NCBI RefSeq assembly: GCF_030463535.1
Contig: NC_132878.1
Location: 32,941,761 to 33,005,760, forward strand
Length of the DNA: 64,000 bases
Direction: 5' to 3'
From: Salminus brasiliensis
Taxonomy: Eukaryota; Chordata; Actinopteri; Characiformes; Bryconidae
Of the stretch, positions 25,401-37,885 are shown in pieces; position 1 is the stretch's first letter; every line of letters begins with the position of its first letter. The notes beneath the pieces were generated by a model. It was not told the origin of the DNA and did no database searches. It was given only the letters and a program-made list of their open reading frames with translations. The translations under genes and the position numbers were made by a program.

Positions 25401-27201
25401 GTACCCCCCCCCTAGGGACGGCACCCGACGGCCCCAAACCAGCTGCACGATCACGCCTGAAATCCCTGATCAGCGTAGGATCCAGGATTTGGCGCGCTGG
25501 AACCCAGGAGCGCTCCTCAGGCCCGTAGCCCTCCCAGTCAACCAGATACTGGGTACCACCCCGGACCGTACGCACGTCCAGCAAACGCCGGACAGTGTAA
25601 GCCGGGGCACCCCCCACCATGCGTGGGGGAGGGGGCTGGGCCCGAGGCACAGGGGCCCCACACACAAACGGACGCAGGCGGGACACATGGAAGGTGGGAT
25701 GCACCTTCATACTTGTGGGCAGTTGCAGCCGGAAGGAGACCGGATTCACTCGCCAAAGTATCTTAAAGGGGCCCACATACCTAGGGGACAGTTTGTGTGA
25801 GACACCTCGCAGCGGGAGGTCTCGGGTGGACAGCCATACCCTTTGACCCACACGGAAAGATGGAGCACAACGCCTCTTGCGATCCGCAATCCGCTTTCTG
25901 GCCCTCGAGGTTGCCAGTAGGGTGGCCCGAGCCTTCTGCCAGGTCCTACGACATCGACGGACAAGCTGCACAGCAGAGGGAACCCCCACCTCCATCTCTT
26001 GTTCTGCGAACAAGGGAGGAGAGTACCCATATTGGCATTTGAAGGGAGACATACCCAGGGACGAGTGCCAAAGCGTGTTGTGAGCATACTCCGCCCAGGG
26101 CAGTTGGTCCACCCAAGAGGCTGGGTTCCCTGCTGTCAAGCAGCGGAGCAGCTGGCCTAGGTCTTGGTTGGTTCGTTCAGCCTGTCCATTCGATTCAGGG
26201 TGGAAACCTGAAGTAAAGCTGACCGTGGCTCCCATCAACTGGCAGAATGCCCTCCAAAACCGGCTGGCGAATTGGGGTCCCCGATCCGACACTAGGTCGC
26301 AGGGCATTCCGTGCACCCTCACTATGTGCTGCAACAGCAACTCTGCTGTCTCTTGGGCCGAGGGGAGTTTGGGCAATGCAACAAACTTGCATGCCTTTGA
26401 GAAACGGTCCACGACCACCATTATAACCGTGTTGCCTTTGGATGGTGGAAGACCCGTCACGAAGTCCAGGGACACATGGGACCACGGACGAGCCGGAGTT
26501 GGCAATGGATGTAAAAGGCCAGGTGGTCGGGACTGGAGTGCCTTGTTTTTGGTACACACTTCACATGAGGCAACATAGGCACGTGTGTCCTTGTCCATTC
26601 CTGGCCACCAGAAGCGTCTCCGGAGGAACTCCAATGTCCGGACCGCACCCGGGTGACCAGAAAATGGGGAGGCATGTCCCCATTGCAGAAGCGCCTGGCG
26701 AACTGCGGAGGGCACATATTGCCGACCAGGAGGACCACCCCCAGGGTCAGGCTCCCGTCTGAGAGCTTGCACTATGTCCTGCTCAATGTTCCAGCGGAGG
26801 GGAGCAACTATTTGAGAGGCCGGGATGATTGGTTCAGGCTCTGGATTGGATCTCCGGGGTTCCCACCGCCGGGATAAGGCATCTGGCTTGGTGTTCTTTG
26901 AACCCGGCCGATAGGACAGTGTAAAATGGAAACGGCCAAAATACAGCGCCCATCGGGCCTGCCGAGGGTTCAGTCGTTTGGCCTGCTGTATGTAAGCCAA
27001 ATTTTTGTGGTCCGTCCAAACAATAAATGGGTGTTTGGCCCCCTCAAGCCAGTGCCTCCATTCCTCCAGAGCCAACGTCACCGCGAGGAGCTCCCTGTCC
27101 CCAATGGGATAGTTGCGTTCCGCCGGGGTTAGCCTGTGGGAGTAGAACGCACAGGGATGGAGCTTTTTACCTGGCCCCAGGCGTTGGGAAAGGAACCGCA
27201 C
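25396..27201 (-). pseudogene. Gypsy pol, 3' part: RNase H, integrase, chromodomain
   Basis: Open for 601 codons. RNase H comes first ([27 protein letters not shown]-type [26 protein letters not shown]). The integrase zinc finger has [10 protein letters not shown] and CEVCTKNK. The integrase core has [21 protein letters not shown] and [15 protein letters not shown], so the D, D and E residues are kept. A C-terminal chromodomain follows ([19 protein letters not shown]) that would steer insertion toward marked chromatin. The frame overlaps the RT frame at 27167-27201 out of phase: a one-base change near 27190 breaks the single pol frame of the family. Confidence 0.92.
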
Positions 27202-28705
27202 CTACGCCTACATCTGAGGCGTCTACCTCGACGACAAACGGTTCATTGGGGTCCAGTAGCTGTAAAACCGGGGGTGAGGTCAACCTCACTTTAATCTCTT
27301 CAAAGGCCCTTTGAGCCTCCATGGACCAACGAAAGGGGCCTGGGGTCTTTCGAGTCAGGGCAGTGAGGGGGACCGCCACCGTACTGAAGTTCCGCACAAA
27401 ACGGCGAAAGAAGTTAGCGAACCCCAGGAAGGACTGGACTTGCCTGAGAGAAGAAGGACGAGGCCAGTCCTTGACGGCCTGAATCTTGGTTGGATCCATT
27501 TGAAGAGTGCCTTTGGAGATTATGAACCCCAGGAACGACACAGTCTCTGTGTGGAACACAGATTTCTCCAACTTGATGAAGAGACGGTTCTCCAAGAGCA
27601 GTTGGAGGACTCGCCTGACGTGTCCCACGTGTTCCTCCAGGGACTGGCTGTATATTAATATGTCATCGAGGTAGACATATACGAAGTGGTCCAACGCCTC
27701 CCGTAACACGTCGTTGATAAGACGCTGGAAAACCGCTGGGGCATTCATAAGGCCGAAAGGCATGACGCGATACTCATAATGCCCTGTTGGGGTGATGAAA
27801 GCAGTTTTCCACTCATCCCCCTGTCATATGCGGACCAGGTTGTAGGCACTGCGTAGGTCCAGTTTGGTAAAGACTGATGCCTGCTGCAGTGCCTCAAAGG
27901 CCGTCGACATGAGGGGGAGGGGATAGCGGTCTTTCACAGTGATCGCATTTAGGCCTCGATAATCAATGCATGGGCGGAGTCCGCCATCTTTCTTCCCCAC
28001 AAAGAAGAAACTAGCCCCAGCAGGGGATGAGGATGGATGTATGAAACCGGACTCCAGTGCCTCCTTAATGTAGGAGTCCATGGCAGAACGTTCCGGAGGA
28101 GAAATTGCAAACAGGCGCCCCCTTGGGGGAGTAGTCCCCGGTAGGAGGTCTATGGCACAGTCATAAGGCCTGTGAGGGGGCAGGATTAGCGATTCCTCCT
28201 TGCGGAACACAGCACAGAGATCCCAGTACACCTCAGGAACCCTGTCTAGATGAGGAACGACTGACTCTGGCTTAGGGTCTCTCTGAGGGGGTCCTTCCTT
28301 GTGACCCAGACAGGCCCCCTGACAATGTGGCCCCCAAGCATAGACTGAGCGGGTTGTCCAATCTATCCGTGGGTTGTGGAGTTCCAACCAGGGGTAGCCC
28401 AGCACCAACTGCAGATAAGGTGCCCGAGTCAGGTACAATTCCACCTGCTCAGTGTGGGCCCCAATCCGCAGTGTTATCGGTTGGGTGCGATGGGTCACAG
28501 GACCAGAACCCACAATCCTCCCATCTATGGCATGGACAGGTAGTGGGCGTTCCAGGGGGTCCACGGGAAGGCCAAGACTAGCCGCCAGTGAGCTGTCCAC
28601 AAAATTGCCTGCAGCCCCAGAATCCACAAAGGCTGTCAGCGATTTATGTTGGGAGGTCCAGGCTAGAGTAACCGGGAGGTGAAGTCCTGAGGTGGGGGAT
28701 ACCAC
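27167..28705 (-). pseudogene. Gypsy pol, 5' part: protease and reverse transcriptase
   Basis: Protease is marked by LTAFVDSGAAGNFVD near the start (about 28640-28600). RT follows with PYRG-like [32 protein letters not shown] and the catalytic [11 protein letters not shown] (about 27670). The frame has an in-phase TGA at 27824-27826 between the first and second RT blocks, so RT is cut in two. Together with the frame change near 27190 this makes the copy defective. The C-terminal RT and connection region ends [14 protein letters not shown]. Confidence 0.9.
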
Positions 28706-28795
28706 ATGGTCTAAGGCCGAGTCCCCCGCTTGGGTTAGACCCTCTCGTTTCCCCGACTTACGAAGGACTGTCTTAGACCTGTCCCCCGGGACGGG

Positions 28796-29645
28796 TCAGG
28801 GTGGTAGATAACCGGGTAACCGGGTACCTCCCAGTTGCATGGGCTCAGGAGCCTCCCGTGGTGGGGGTTCCCAAGTGGGATTGACTGGCTGCTGGTGCCA
28901 AAAACCTGTAGCACGAGGGTTACGTGCTCTCTCTGGCCCTCTGACGTATGCGGTTGTCCAGGCGGATGTACACGTCATAGAGGTCACAGAGTGTAGGGGG
29001 TAGGTCACGAGTGGCCAGCTCATCCTTCATCTTGCCCTTGAGACCTCGCAGAAAGATCGGCCTCAAGGCCTCTTCACCCCAAGCACTCTCTGCTGCCAGA
29101 GTACGAAAGTCTATAGCATATTCCGCTACAGAGCGTGCACCCTGGGTGAGGTCTAGCAGCCGTGGGCCAGCGTCTCTACCCTCCAATGGCTGGTAAAATG
29201 TCTGACGCAATGCCTTAGCGAACGCCTGAGCAGTGAGGCAATCAGGGGAGTTCTGCTCCCACAGGGCCGTAGCCCACGCTAGAGCTCGGTCCGTGAGCAG
29301 AGACAACATGTAGGCCACTTTGGAGCGCTCTGTGGGGAACCGGGAAGGTTGCTGCTCGAATGCAAGACTGCATTGCAGCAGGAATCCTCTGCATTTTTCT
29401 GATTCCCCAGTGTAACGCTCAGGTGTAACCAAGTGGGCCTCATGTCTCACCGTAGTTACCTCAGGAGGAGGGAGTGGGACTGGGTGTGCGGCAGTCTCAG
29501 GGCGGGCCTGTGGGGCCTCAGCCTGAACTGTAACCAGCTGGTTCAGTCGCTCTGAGATCGCCAGCAGCAGTTGTTCATGGCGGCCGATGGCCGTGCCTTG
29601 ATGCTGTAAAGCTTCATTAATAGGTGCCAACTCTGCTAAGTCCAT
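28796..29645 (-). pseudogene. Gypsy gag
   Basis: The start at 29645 (MDLAELAPINEALQHQG) is 18 bases inside the LTR edge. The capsid-like part includes RYTGESEKCRGFLLQCSLAF, LTDRALAWATALWE and VAEYAIDFRTLAAE, the usual fish gypsy gag pattern. The frame shifts near 28925: the end of gag (TGFWHQQPVNPTWEPPPREA, MQLGG) is read in another frame to 28796. I did not find the CCHC zinc knuckle normally expected after that, so the nucleic-acid binding end is missing or lost. Confidence 0.85.
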
Positions 29646-29662
29646 TTTTGGTCGCACCTTTC

Positions 29663-30327
29663 TGTTACGGTGTGCAGTTAAAGTTTGTTTTATTATTGTC
29701 AAATGAGACAACTCCTTTTGTGGTGTGTGCTTGGTGACTGTTGGGCTTGAACTCCCAACCTTGGTAATGGGAGCCCAGTGTATTTCCACTGGGCCACCAC
29801 AGCTGTGGGGGGGTGGCAGTATAAGCACTGATCGTAAGCAACACAAAAAGGTGGGAAAACAAACAAAGGACAACCAAACTAAAGACAACTCAAATTCTTT
29901 TCTCTTTTTTCGCTTTTCTCTTCACAGCTGTTCACTTTTCTCTTTTCTGTTCACAGCTTGAACTTCTTTTCTTTTTCACTTTTTTTTTTTTTCTTTTCTC
30001 TTTTTCACTTTTCTCTTCACAGCTGTTTACTTTTCTCTTTTCTGTTTACAGCTTGAACTTCTTTTTCACTTTTTTTTTTTTTTTTTTAACAGCTGTTCAC
30101 TTTTCTCTTTTCTGTTCACTGTTACCGTTCGCCCCTCTACAAAGGTGCGACGGGGAAGTGTGTTTGGCTAGGTGTATTTATACCGTGCCACACAGGTGGG
30201 TCTGGTTAGCGTTGATTATCGCTGGGAATTCTGGGGCTTGGAGTTCTTTGCTCCAACCCCACCAGCTTTCCTACTTTGCTGGCTGGGCCCCCTGCTGGCA
30301 GCTGGCGGTACATGCTGCCTGCTCACA
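29663..30327 (-). repeat. 5' LTR of the gypsy element
   Basis: 665 bp; partner of 24786-25400. Long T-rich and CTTTTCTCTT repeats (about 29895-30110) are expanded here compared with the other LTR. The GTCAT duplication follows directly at 30328. Confidence 0.93.
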
Positions 30328-30332
30328 GTCAT

Positions 30333-31465
30333 CATGCCTTCTTCCATTGCTATCATTTGATCTCGTGTTCAACCAGTCTGCACCAACACACAAAGCAGAG
30401 AACACTCTGGACCTTTTCATTAGCAGACCTGTCCCTGCTCTGGATGATGTGGCTGTGACTCCTTTGGACTTCTCTGAACACCACTTTCTCTCCTTCTCAC
30501 TCCCTCTCTTTACTCCTTCTTCAACCACTACTTCCACAAATTCTTCCACCCTTTACTGCAACCTTCGCTCTGTTTCCCCTTCAGCTCTTGCCTCAACTGT
30601 CTTGAATCTTTCTCCTCTCTCCCACTAGATAGTACTACAAACACTTTCCTCTCATCTATCTCCACCTCTGTCGACCTTCTCTGCCCTTTCCATTCTAGGT
30701 CAGCAAATTCCTCTCCACCTTCCCTATGGCTGTAAGATGTTCTCGGCAACAACCGTAGAGAGCTAAGAATGGCTGAAAGGAAGTGGACATGACATGACTC
30801 TGACCTCAATTCCTATCGGTCTCTTCTCTCCAGGTTTAGAACGGAAGTTGCTGCTGCAAAAAGCATCTTTCTACAGGGGGAAATTGGAAGCATCTGCATC
30901 TGACCCACGCAAACTTTTCACCATTTTCTCTTCCCTCCTCAACCTTCCTACTCCCCCACCACCCACTACCCTGTCTGCAGAAGATTTTGTCTCCTTCTTT
31001 AAAGAAAACGTTGATAAGATCCGCTGATCCTTCCCCCCTGCCTCTGCACCCCCTTTAGACACGGTCCTCCCTTTTCTCTTTCCTGCTTCTCTCCTCTTTC
31101 CACAGATGACCTCCTACACATTCTCACCTCTAATAAGTTCTAAGGTTTCTACCTGCATCTCAGCATGTCTTACAGATGTGTCTTTTTGGATGGTGGCTTA
31201 CCACGTCAAACTCAACCCCAGCAAGTTCAGCCATGTCACTCCTGTCTTCCAGAGTCACTTGCTGTTCTCAAACGCAGACTGAAGACCTTCCTCTTCCGAG
31301 AGTACTTGGGTATTATGGTTTCCATATTGACTTGTGTTTAGTAGTGTTCTTGGCCAGATGTGGACTTGGGCTGCGACTCATGGCATTTCACAAGTCCACA
31401 AGAGAATCAGCTAAACATGACCAACATGACCCTTCTGTTTGGTTCAGTTGGGGTTTGTATGCTTA
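30333..31465 (+). pseudogene. LINE, continuation after the gypsy element (RT mostly deleted)
   Basis: The endonuclease C-terminus resumes with NQSAPTHKAENTLDLFISRP then SEHHFLSFSLPLF. A decayed linker follows (ERKLLLQKASFYRGKLEAS, DPRKLFTIFSSLLN, at 30840-31025). The reverse transcriptase core is absent. Scraps of its end, such as CLTDVSFWM and HVKLNPSKFSHV, appear at about 31150-31230. The C-terminal SLAVLKRRLKTFLFREYLG-type end (31255-31310) is the same as in the piece at 60640-60904. Confidence 0.75.
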
Positions 31466-31662
31466 GAAGATAAACAACTGCATCAGCACCATCTGTTCTT
31501 GACTGTCAGCATCACTCTATCTGACTTTTAAAAATAGTCGATACACCACAGTATCAGTTATCAGCTGATGGTCGCTGGACTTTTCCCGGACATCTAGATG
31601 ATCAGTCTAGATGACAGATAGACTAAGTAGTTATTTAAAAAGGCAATATTATGGTCATGGTC

Positions 31663-31830
31663 ATGGACAGTGAGAGGATCTTTAATGAGCTGATCCGCTC
31701 CATTGAGAAAAAGCACTCTGAGGTAACAGAGCTGATCAGAGCTCAGGAGAAGACTCAACTGAGTGGAGAAATTACAGGAGGAGATCAAAGATCTAAAAGG
31801 GAGACACACTGAGCTAGAGCAGCTTCGCCA
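31663..31830 (+). pseudogene. finTRIM exon 3 fossil
   Basis: About 165 bp match finTRIM exon 3 (best by eye to 63762-63945 of gene 4 and 18050-18230 of gene 1). The match starts GGACAGTGAGAGGATCTTTA and ends GAGCTAGAGCAGCTT. A deletion of about 16 bp after ACTGAGTGGAG shifts the frame, and neither splice site is kept. No other exon is found around it. It lies between genes 1 and 2, next to the duplicated block at 32130. Confidence 0.88.
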
Positions 31831-32129
31831 GATTTCCTGTTTGTAACACAGGACTGCTGATCCTGTCCTTACTGTTGCGTCATGAAACACAATTCCTAAT
31901 TTTGTAGTTTTATGTTTATGGTCCTTAATTGCAGTATATTAATGAAACTAAAACATAACAGTACATGACATCCTCATCGATACGCAATGAATCTCTGGAT
32001 ATGTTGGTATGCTGTCGAAGGATCTTCCCGAAAAGAAGGACTTAAAGGTTGGATGGAGTAAGATAAGGAAGTAAATAACAAGGGAGTCAAAAGACTGAGG
32101 TAAAGAGAGATGAAGAAAGTGGAAAGGTA

Positions 32130-32740
32130 TAGAGAAGTATAGGAGGACATGGTTTACATAGTAACTTACCCACAAAGTTAGTACCCACTGTTGGCTCTAA
32201 CTGTAGTTTATTACAGTACAACAGTTACCAAAGTCAAAATCCATGAAACTGGAACTGTCCCCACTTTTTATTTCACCAGTAAAAACATGAAATATTTGAA
32301 TAATATAATGACTGGCTATCTGGAAATGTCACCAGTTTTCATTTTAGAAGTGTCTTCAACCAGCTCTTCTCTTTAACCAGAGTAATCTCCATTTAGCTAA
32401 CTGGTGTAGAATTAACAGCCTCCCAGTAATTCCAGGGTCTGCAATGCTAGCACATCTCACAACTAATAAACACATGAAAAATAAATACATCAGTGATCAT
32501 TTTAGTGGCAGACAGATGCATGAACACACACACACAGAACCAACGAACACCATTGGAAAATGCACTTGCATCCACACCACTAAGCAGCATGCTGAACTTT
32601 GCCCTGAGCTGCTTCAAACCAATGAATGACATGCCACCTATGAATGGCATCCAGTTTGTACTGAGGTACTTTGTACAAGGCATTTTTAAAAGCCTGTTCT
32701 ACAGAAAGCAAGGGGTTTAACCTGCAGTTACTGGTCAGGC
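32130..32740 (+). repeat. Segmental duplication, copy 2 (partner 6055-6340)
   Basis: Outer parts match 6065-6185 and 6240-6340. The middle (about 32290-32640) is present only here. The copy lies 300 bp after the finTRIM exon 3 fossil, so it probably moved as part of an old finTRIM unit. Confidence 0.85.
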
Positions 32741-34059
32741 TGCATTTTTAACCAACTTTAGTTTGGAAGGTTTCTTCCACATCGTTTCATCATTGAACAA
32801 CATGCATTAAGTTAATAAGTGAAAGGTAAAGGGGGAATTATTGTTAGTGTTGTGGCTTTGTCTTTCAATTATGAACATCCTCAGATTGCTCTAACATATT
32901 TTACCAGAGCAGATCTTCTTACAGTGGTTGTCTTCTAACTGGAAGAAGTGAGTACTAACTGCAGTGTCTGCTCAAGATAAGGACACGTCACACTACTGAA
33001 TGCAGGGTTACTGCATGTACTGCACACACTTTACTTTACTTTCAGAGTGGGAAAACATTTACTATTACTTTAAAACTTGAAATTAGAATCAGATGCAGCA
33101 CATTAGCTGATGGAGAGCTCTGGAGTCAGAAAGTCAAAGCCAGGCTCTTAATCCTTTTTAAATGATGAGGGGCGATTTAAAGCTTTCTAACATCACACAG
33201 CTGAAAATATTCTGCATGGAGGAGGGGGAACTTTCTCCTGGTCAATGATAGAGACTTGTCGACAGTTAGGAAACATCTAATTGAGGTTATTTCAGCCAAA
33301 AGGGGCAATTACCAGCTATTAGGACATAAAGTGCCAACTTGTACCTAAGTAGGAAGAGGCATCCTTTCTTATTTATTTTTTGTTAAATAAATTATTTAAA
33401 AGATCTAATTGCATTGTTTTTAAGAAGGCAACACACATCACATTTATCTGGAGACATTGTTTGAAAGAAAATCCCATATTGATATGTCCATATTTCCTAA
33501 CAATGAACTAAAAAAGATATATAAATAATAATTTCATATGATGAGAATATATGGATGTTTATTTCAGCTCATCACATAAACAACCTTAATGTCTGCTCCA
33601 CAGAGTATATTCCCTCAGTCTGTCTAGGGTGGGATATTTTTCTGCTTGAAGCTGCTTGAAGCTTCAGCAGGTTCAATAAACGCAGCAGTGTACTGTAATC
33701 ACCCTTGCCTGGCCCTAAATGGTTCCCATTTGTGCCTCCTTTGTAGCCCTGCCCTATCTTTGTCCTCCCTAGGTATTTTGGTTCAGGTGTTTGTTCATGA
33801 ACTAATTTTTAGGGATTTTACTATTATTAATGTTATTAATGTTTTATTAATTCTCTGTTCAGTGACCTGTTAACTGTGTTAAATAATAATTAAACATAAT
33901 TCAACAAAATAGTTAAATAATAAACTCTTACATGCCTTTAAAAATGTGTTTGAGGTGGGTACAAACACCCAGTCTTGTGCTAATGGATGTGTTTGGTCTG
34001 TTTTTTTAGCCGTGAAAGTGCTTCTTTCACTTTCCTGGTCCGCCGCTATGCAGCAACAT
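32741..34059. other. No recognised gene
   Basis: No domain-bearing frame and no recognised repeat. Confidence 0.4.
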
Positions 34060-36040
34060 TGCCACTTTGTTTGAAACCTGGGATTAGCTGATCGCGCTGA
34101 ATCTGGCCGGCATGGAGACCAGGACAACGGACATCCCCGAAGAGCTTTGGAGATGGACACACAGAAGATGCAGAGGAGGAACAAAATAGGGTGAGTGAGG
34201 GCGAGATGACGGAGGCTTATGGAGAATATGTGAGGAGATGGTCTGAGGAAACTTACGAGGCACTGCAGGATAGCTTTAAAGCAACAGACTGGTCAGCACT
34301 CTGTGAGCATATGGAGAGGATATTGATGGGTTTCAACCAGGACTGTTAAATGTTACCCAAACAACAAGCCGTGGGTAACAAGGGACATTAAAGCTCTTCT
34401 TAATAACAAGAAAAGGACCTTCAGAGCTGGAGACAGGGAGGACATGAGAACGATCCACAGGGAACTGAAGACAGCTATCAGGGAGGCTATGAACAAATAG
34501 TGGAAATTCCAGCAGAACAACCTGAGGGAGGTCTGATGTTAAACGATGACAATCTCTGGCTTTAGGTCCAGCAACAACAGAGAAGGAAAGGACAGCGTGG
34601 ACAGGGCCATCAAGCTAAATATGTTCTTTAACAGATTTGACACTGTAGGTTCTGTCATCCCCTGTCCTCAGCAGCCCACTCCAGTAACCCTGTATATTCC
34701 ACCTGAAAGCCTGCCCCCCTCCTGTGACAGCCCACCTCACACCTCCATCCTTTACCAACCCGTTACCTCTAGAGTGAGTTTACTGCTGACCAGGTGAGGA
34801 CATCAACATGAGCATGGGCCTCCAGAGGGTCCCTGTGATGTGGAAGACGTCCTGCATTGTTCCTGTTCCTAAGACTGTGGAACCCAGTGACATCAAGGAC
34901 TACAGGCCAGTGGCACTAACGTCACACGTCATGAAGACTATGGAGAGGCTAGTATTGGATGAGCTCCAGTTAAGCCAGTCCAGCCAGTTAAGGAGTTGAG
35001 GATGCCATAATCTACCTGCTTAATGGAGTCTACACTCACTTGGACAAGCCAGCCAGCACATTGAGAGTCACTTTTTTTTTACTTCTCCAGTGCATTCAAC
35101 ACCATTCGGCCTGATCTTCTGGGTGACAGTGATGCAAATAGATGGCTCCCTCGTGTCCTGGATTGCGGACTACCTGACTGGCAGACCATAGTATGTACGT
35201 CTGCAGCACTGTGTGTCGGACAGAGTGGTCAGCAACATTGGAGCCCCGCAGGGAACTGTCATCTCTCCCTACCTCTTAACCCTCTACACCACAGACTTTA
35301 GCTACTGCACAGAGACCTGCCTCCTTCAGAAGTTTTCTGCTGACTCTGCAATAGTTGGATGTATCAGCAGGGGTAATGAGAATGAGTACAGGGCGACAGT
35401 GAAGGACTTTGTCGCATGGTGTGAGCTGAACTATCTGCAGCTCAGTGTGACAAAGACAAAAGAACCGGTGGTGGACTTGAGAAGGACACTGACAGAGGTG
35501 AGCCCTGTGTTAATCAGGGGGGTCAGTGTGGACACTGTGGAGAACTACAAATATCTGGGAGTACAAATTGACAATAAACTAGACTGGGCTAAGAACACTG
35601 ACACCAGCTACAGGAAGGGCCAAAGTCATCTCTAGTTTCTGAGGCACCTGAGGTCCTTCAATATCTGCCAGAATTTGTTCACAATCCTTTTATGAGTCTG
35701 TGGTGGCAAGTGCTATCCTCTATACTCAAAAAACTGATCCCCAAGGCCAGGAATGTCGTAGGTGTGGAGTTGGACTTGTTGATGGCAGTGTCGGAGAGGA
35801 GGATGCTGTCTAAGCTGCATGCCATTATGGATAATGGCTACCACCCACATAATGATGAGATAAAAAAGTACATTCTATGCAGAGGTGATTCCTGCCTGTG
35901 TCCATCAAACTCTATAACATGTACATGTTGTACATACAATTTTCTTTTCTTCTCTCTCTTTTTGTTGTAATTTTTTTAAAAGAGTGTTTATTTTTATAGT
36001 GTTTATTCTTACACAAACAGTTTTGATTCTGATTACTGAG
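34060..36040 (+). pseudogene. CR1/L2-like LINE relic with reverse transcriptase
   Basis: Pieces on the + strand in order: a pre-RT linker (KPWVTRDIKALLNNKKRTF, about 34370-34430; MRTIHRELKTAIREAMNK), the RT entry (SCIVPVPKTV-PSDIKDYRPVALTSHVMK, 34850-34940), then SNIGAPQGTVISPYLLTLYT (about 35230-35290) and the catalytic box. Here the box reads QKFSADSAIVGC, with Ala in place of the first Asp of the usual DD, so RT is dead. NYLQLSVTKTKEPVVDLRRT and VENYKYLGVQIDNKLDW follow. Stops and shifts break it throughout. It ends near a TTTTGATTCTGATTA tail. Confidence 0.85.
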
Positions 36041-36910
36041 CTCAAAAATGTAAATTAAAACGCATGAAAACAAATTGCGTTTGGTTCCATATTTTTGAGG
36101 TTAAGCTATTAAAACAGGTCAGTTTGTAAGGGATAAACCTTGGTTTTCTTCCTCAGTCGCTTTGTTATTTTAGGTTCCACTACCCAAACAATTTTCACAA
36201 CCGATGAGAAGTCTCTTGTCATGCAATAATATACGGGATCCAAAGGTTGAAGCAGTCAAACAGGGTGAACAAGGCAAACAAGGGCAATTCCAAAAATCTA
36301 AAACATAGAGACAGAAGCAGGTTGAAAATTGGAACAGTACTAAACCAGAGAATAACATGCTTTGAATTGCTGGGGTTAAACAACAAGATGTCACTCCTCA
36401 GTCAAGGTGCGGCATCCTAAAGTAACGTAGCTAATGGGTAAGTGACACCAGGTGTAAGCAAGTCAATACTGAGGTGATAGCAACCTCCTTAGGCAGAGAG
36501 GTGGAACTCCAGGGCCATTCGTGTCAGCTCTCAACTTTGCTACGATACACCTGACAGAGGTACAAGATACAAAAAATAGCAGATCTCTAAGCTCAATGCA
36601 CCAACTGCTAAACAGAGAAAGTTACAGATATACAGAGGGGAAATGAATACCAATGGCTGGATCGTGTCAGAGAGAATGCGTACAAGCACAACTGCATCAT
36701 CTGCCACCCGGTTTTCTCCAAAGCAATCAGAGCTCCTCAGTCCAGCACAGCCAGCTAAAGTTAGTAGTCATCCCTCAGTCCAGTTGTTTAGCCTTCCTGC
36801 TCACTGGCTGGTGATAACTTGTAATTTCACAGCTTCTACGTAATAAAAGAGAGCTGTTCTGATGGTCACTGCAGTCAAGGCAGAGAGGACCTTGGAGTGA
36901 ACTTGCAGTC
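36041..36910. other. No recognised gene; possible LTR-like repeat
   Basis: The 36190-36560 part has the look of an LTR in minus orientation (AAACAGGGTGAACAAGG-type runs), but no ends were found. Confidence 0.3.
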
Positions 36911-37106
36911 TCGGTGGTTAGTGTGGCACAACAGATAACACCACCACTGGGAGACTGGGGTTCGATTCATATACTGGGTGACTATGCTGCGCTACACCAA
37001 TAAGAGACTCCTAAAACTGCATTGGCCCACCTCTGTAATACGAGTAACCTTGTAAGTCGCTCTGGATAATAGCGTCAGCTAAAAGCTAAATAATGTAAAT
37101 GTAAAT
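36911..37106 (+). mobile_element. tRNA-derived SINE with LINE-type tail
   Basis: The head TCGGTGGTTAGTGTGGCACA has a pol III A-box-like part, and the B box GGTTCGATTCA is at 36959-36969. The last about 57 bp (TGTAAGTCGCTCTGGATAAT to ATGTAAATGTAAAT) match the 3' end of the LINE at 60849-60904. This suggests the SINE used that LINE's reverse transcriptase. Confidence 0.85.
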
Positions 37107-37607
37107 CTTGTAGACAGATGTTAGGGTAGGCTATGACAACTTAACTTCTCTCAGGGATAAATAAAGATGGAACTGTCTGCCTGCCTGAGTCAATAACTTA
37201 CCATTCTTGTGAACGCTAAAGGAACTGTAAGCTAAGTAGGGCCGTTGTGTGCCAAATGCTGTGTATTTCAGACGTCTGGTGATGTGATCATTATTAAGTA
37301 CTGACACAGTGGTTCAAAGCAACGGGGGTGGTGTTTTGTTTTTTTTTATATACATTGTATTTTTGTTTTTATAAACTCCAATTCCCAGCATACATCAGGA
37401 AAATCATCTAATTATTGTTCCATCTCACAGACTTCTGATTATATCTATAGAAGACTTAAGCAATCATTGACTGCAGGGGAAGTAAGAAGAGTTTGAACGA
37501 TTAGGGATCCTGCTCATCCAGCATTGTTTTGTGTGAAATTTCATTTATATGAATTTGATTCCTGTCTTCAGCTTGTTGGGCATGGTGCATGCCCACTTTC
37601 ATATTAC
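37107..37607. other. No recognised gene
   Basis: The duplicon B homology starts at about 37477 in this stretch. Confidence 0.4.
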
Positions 37608-37885
37608 TTATAAATGTACAATTCTGCACGGCTTTGTGCTTCTGTAGATGGAGTGATCTAGCAGCTCCTGGGATGTACAGCAGCTCAATCTTGCTGAGTT
37701 AAGTTTGAGGTGGTGAGCTGCCGTCCAAGAAAAGATGTCAGCGAGACATGCTGAGATGCAGGTAGAAACCTGTGTGTCAGAAGGTGGGAAGGAAAGGATG
37801 TGTTGAGTGTCATCAGCATAGAAGTGGTAAGAAAATTCATAGGGGGATATTACTTTACCAAGAGAGCTAGTGTAGATCAAGAAAA
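37608..37885 (-). pseudogene. LINE reverse transcriptase fragment
   Basis: Minus strand reads FSYHFYADDTQHILSFPP and then STCISACLADIFSWTAAHHLK: the YADD catalytic box of LINE RT and the following palm segment. About 90 codons are open. The pattern SACLxDIxxWxAxHHLKLN is the same as the scraps at 31150-31230, so it is probably the same LINE family. Confidence 0.88.

Larger units (their letters stand above)
24786..30327 (-). mobile_element. Full-length Ty3/gypsy chromodomain retrotransposon, 5542 bp
   Basis: The 5-bp target duplication GTCAT stands on both sides (24781-24785 and 30328-30332). LTRs are 24786-25400 and 29663-30327, both beginning TGTTACGG and ending GCTCACA on the + strand (TG...CA on the minus strand). 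Between them, on the minus strand, are gag, protease-RT, RNase H, integrase and chromodomain. A G-rich tract (CCTAGGGGGGGGGTAC, read on the minus strand) just inside the left LTR is the polypurine tract. Gene order with integrase last plus a chromodomain marks a chromovirus of sushi-like type. It carries several coding lesions and so is probably not autonomous. Confidence 0.95.

Noticed and set aside
25396-27201. 601-codon frame as a host gene
   Set aside because: It is gypsy RNase H, integrase and chromodomain inside LTRs with a target duplication.
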